A stretch of 64,000 bases of DNA from Bacteroidia bacterium (lineage in GTDB: Bacteria > Bacteroidota > Bacteroidia > Bacteroidales > Prolixibacteraceae), in NCBI GenBank assembly GCA_026391315.1, contig JAPLDT010000013.1:19217-83216 (forward strand), given 5' to 3'. Positions 63,602 through 64,000 of the stretch are shown piece after piece. A model generated the notes under the pieces. That model was not told the origin of the DNA. It was given only the letters and a program-made list of their open reading frames with translations, and searched no databases. The first letter of the stretch is position 1. Every line of letters starts with the position of its first letter. The position numbers were made by a program, and so were the translations under genes.

Positions 63602-64000
63602 GTGAGAATATATATCATCATATTGCTGTTTGTGGCGGGCTTCAACGGGAAAGCCCAGGATAAACAATGCCTGAGGTTATTCTCTGACCGTGATTTTTAT
63701 ACCAGTGGTGAGACAATTCTTGTCAAAGTATTTGCACCTGCAGATGAACAATCCGGTATCATACACATCGATCTCCTCAATTCCAAAGGCAAAATTATTT
63801 CCGGTATCAGCAAAAAGATATCTGATCATCAGGCAGATGGATATATTTATCTGACAGACTCCCTTAAAACCGGAACCTATCTCCTCGCTGTCTCCAACAG
63901 GATAAATCCAAATATCACCTTTAAGGAGCTATTTGTTTGTAACCGGTTTACAGGTCTGTCAGAATCTGCTACTGTTTTGGCATCTTCAGGGATTGTTCCT
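63602..64000 (+). CDS. Exported MG2-like protein (5' part, runs off window)
   Basis: The first 133 codons of a gene that continues past the window. A GTG start gives a signal peptide (RIYIIILLFVAGFNGKAQ), followed by a beta-sandwich that resembles the MG2 domain of alpha-2-macroglobulin-type proteins (LFSDRDFYTSGETILVKVFAPADEQSGIIHIDLLNSKGKIISGISKKI...GYIYLTDSLKTGTYLLAVSNRI). Proteins of this build are common after TonB receptor and DUF4249 genes in Bacteroidota. It starts 76 bases after the DUF4249 stop; no in-frame ATG is available upstream. Confidence 0.65.
   Translation, partial: MRIYIIILLFVAGFNGKAQDKQCLRLFSDRDFYTSGETILVKVFAPADEQSGIIHIDLLNSKGKIISGISKKISDHQADGYIYLTDSLKTGTYLLAVSNRINPNITFKELFVCNRFTGLSESATVLASSGIVP

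Noticed and set aside
1..64000. tRNA, rRNA, insertion sequences and prophage genes
   Set aside because: No cloverleaf, ribosomal RNA sequence, transposase or phage-type protein was recognised on either strand; a dedicated tRNA search was not possible.

Overview
The window is chromosomal DNA from a member of the Bacteroidota, probably close to the Bacteroidales/Marinilabiliales. This rests on the SusC/SusD-type outer-membrane pair, DUF4249, DUF1573, DUF1735 and TlpA/DUF4369-like lipoproteins, a GldB homologue, a fused MurF-alanine racemase, MeaB, putative glycine-lipid acyltransferases, and promoters of the Bacteroidota type (TTG, about 19 bases, TAnnTTTG). No rRNA, tRNA, CRISPR array, insertion sequence or phage gene was seen.

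Layout. 1-9 kb: housekeeping genes on mixed strands (U32 peptidase fragment, AhpD-like protein, miaB, a SPOR protein, a long PurF-like enzyme, and the putative glsB/glsA pair split by an AT-rich secreted-protein gene). 9.1-25.8 kb: the division and cell wall (dcw) cluster, all on the + strand: mraZ, rsmH, ftsL, ftsI, murE, mraY, murD, a 250-base repeat-filled gap, ftsW, murG, murC, ftsQ, ftsA and two consecutive, divergent ftsZ genes. A four-unit 10-bp repeat upstream of mraZ looks like its own operator. murF is not in the cluster; it lies at 46.6-49.1 kb fused to alr, overlapping tdk. 26-30 kb: a YqeY protein, a four-helix His-rich membrane protein beside a YceI protein, a nucleoside kinase and two small redox/membrane genes. 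30-41 kb: uvrA with a lytic transglycosylase, an ECF sigma factor with a membrane-anchored beta-barrel partner, a TlpA-like lipoprotein, meaB, a DUF1573 protein and pfkA. 41-52 kb: a DUF1080 lipoprotein, gldB, nadE, a Crp/Fnr regulator, murF-alr, tdk, an unknown protein, rsmI and a HAD nucleotidase. 52-64 kb: two outer-membrane uptake loci, a SusC-SusD-lipoprotein-lipoprotein operon and an STN-containing TonB receptor followed by a DUF4249 lipoprotein and the start of an MG2-like protein.

The most unusual general feature is the density and variety of short degenerate repeats between genes. About eleven families can be told apart. Several occur as inverted pairs around a 60-160 base core. Many arrays begin exactly at a stop codon, so that the repeat supplies the stop and sometimes the last residues of the protein. 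One tract lies in frame inside a coding region (about 50240-50425). The single most testable anomaly is a perfect 11-bp tandem duplication at 53122-53143, which separates the signal peptide of the SusC protein from the rest of the receptor.
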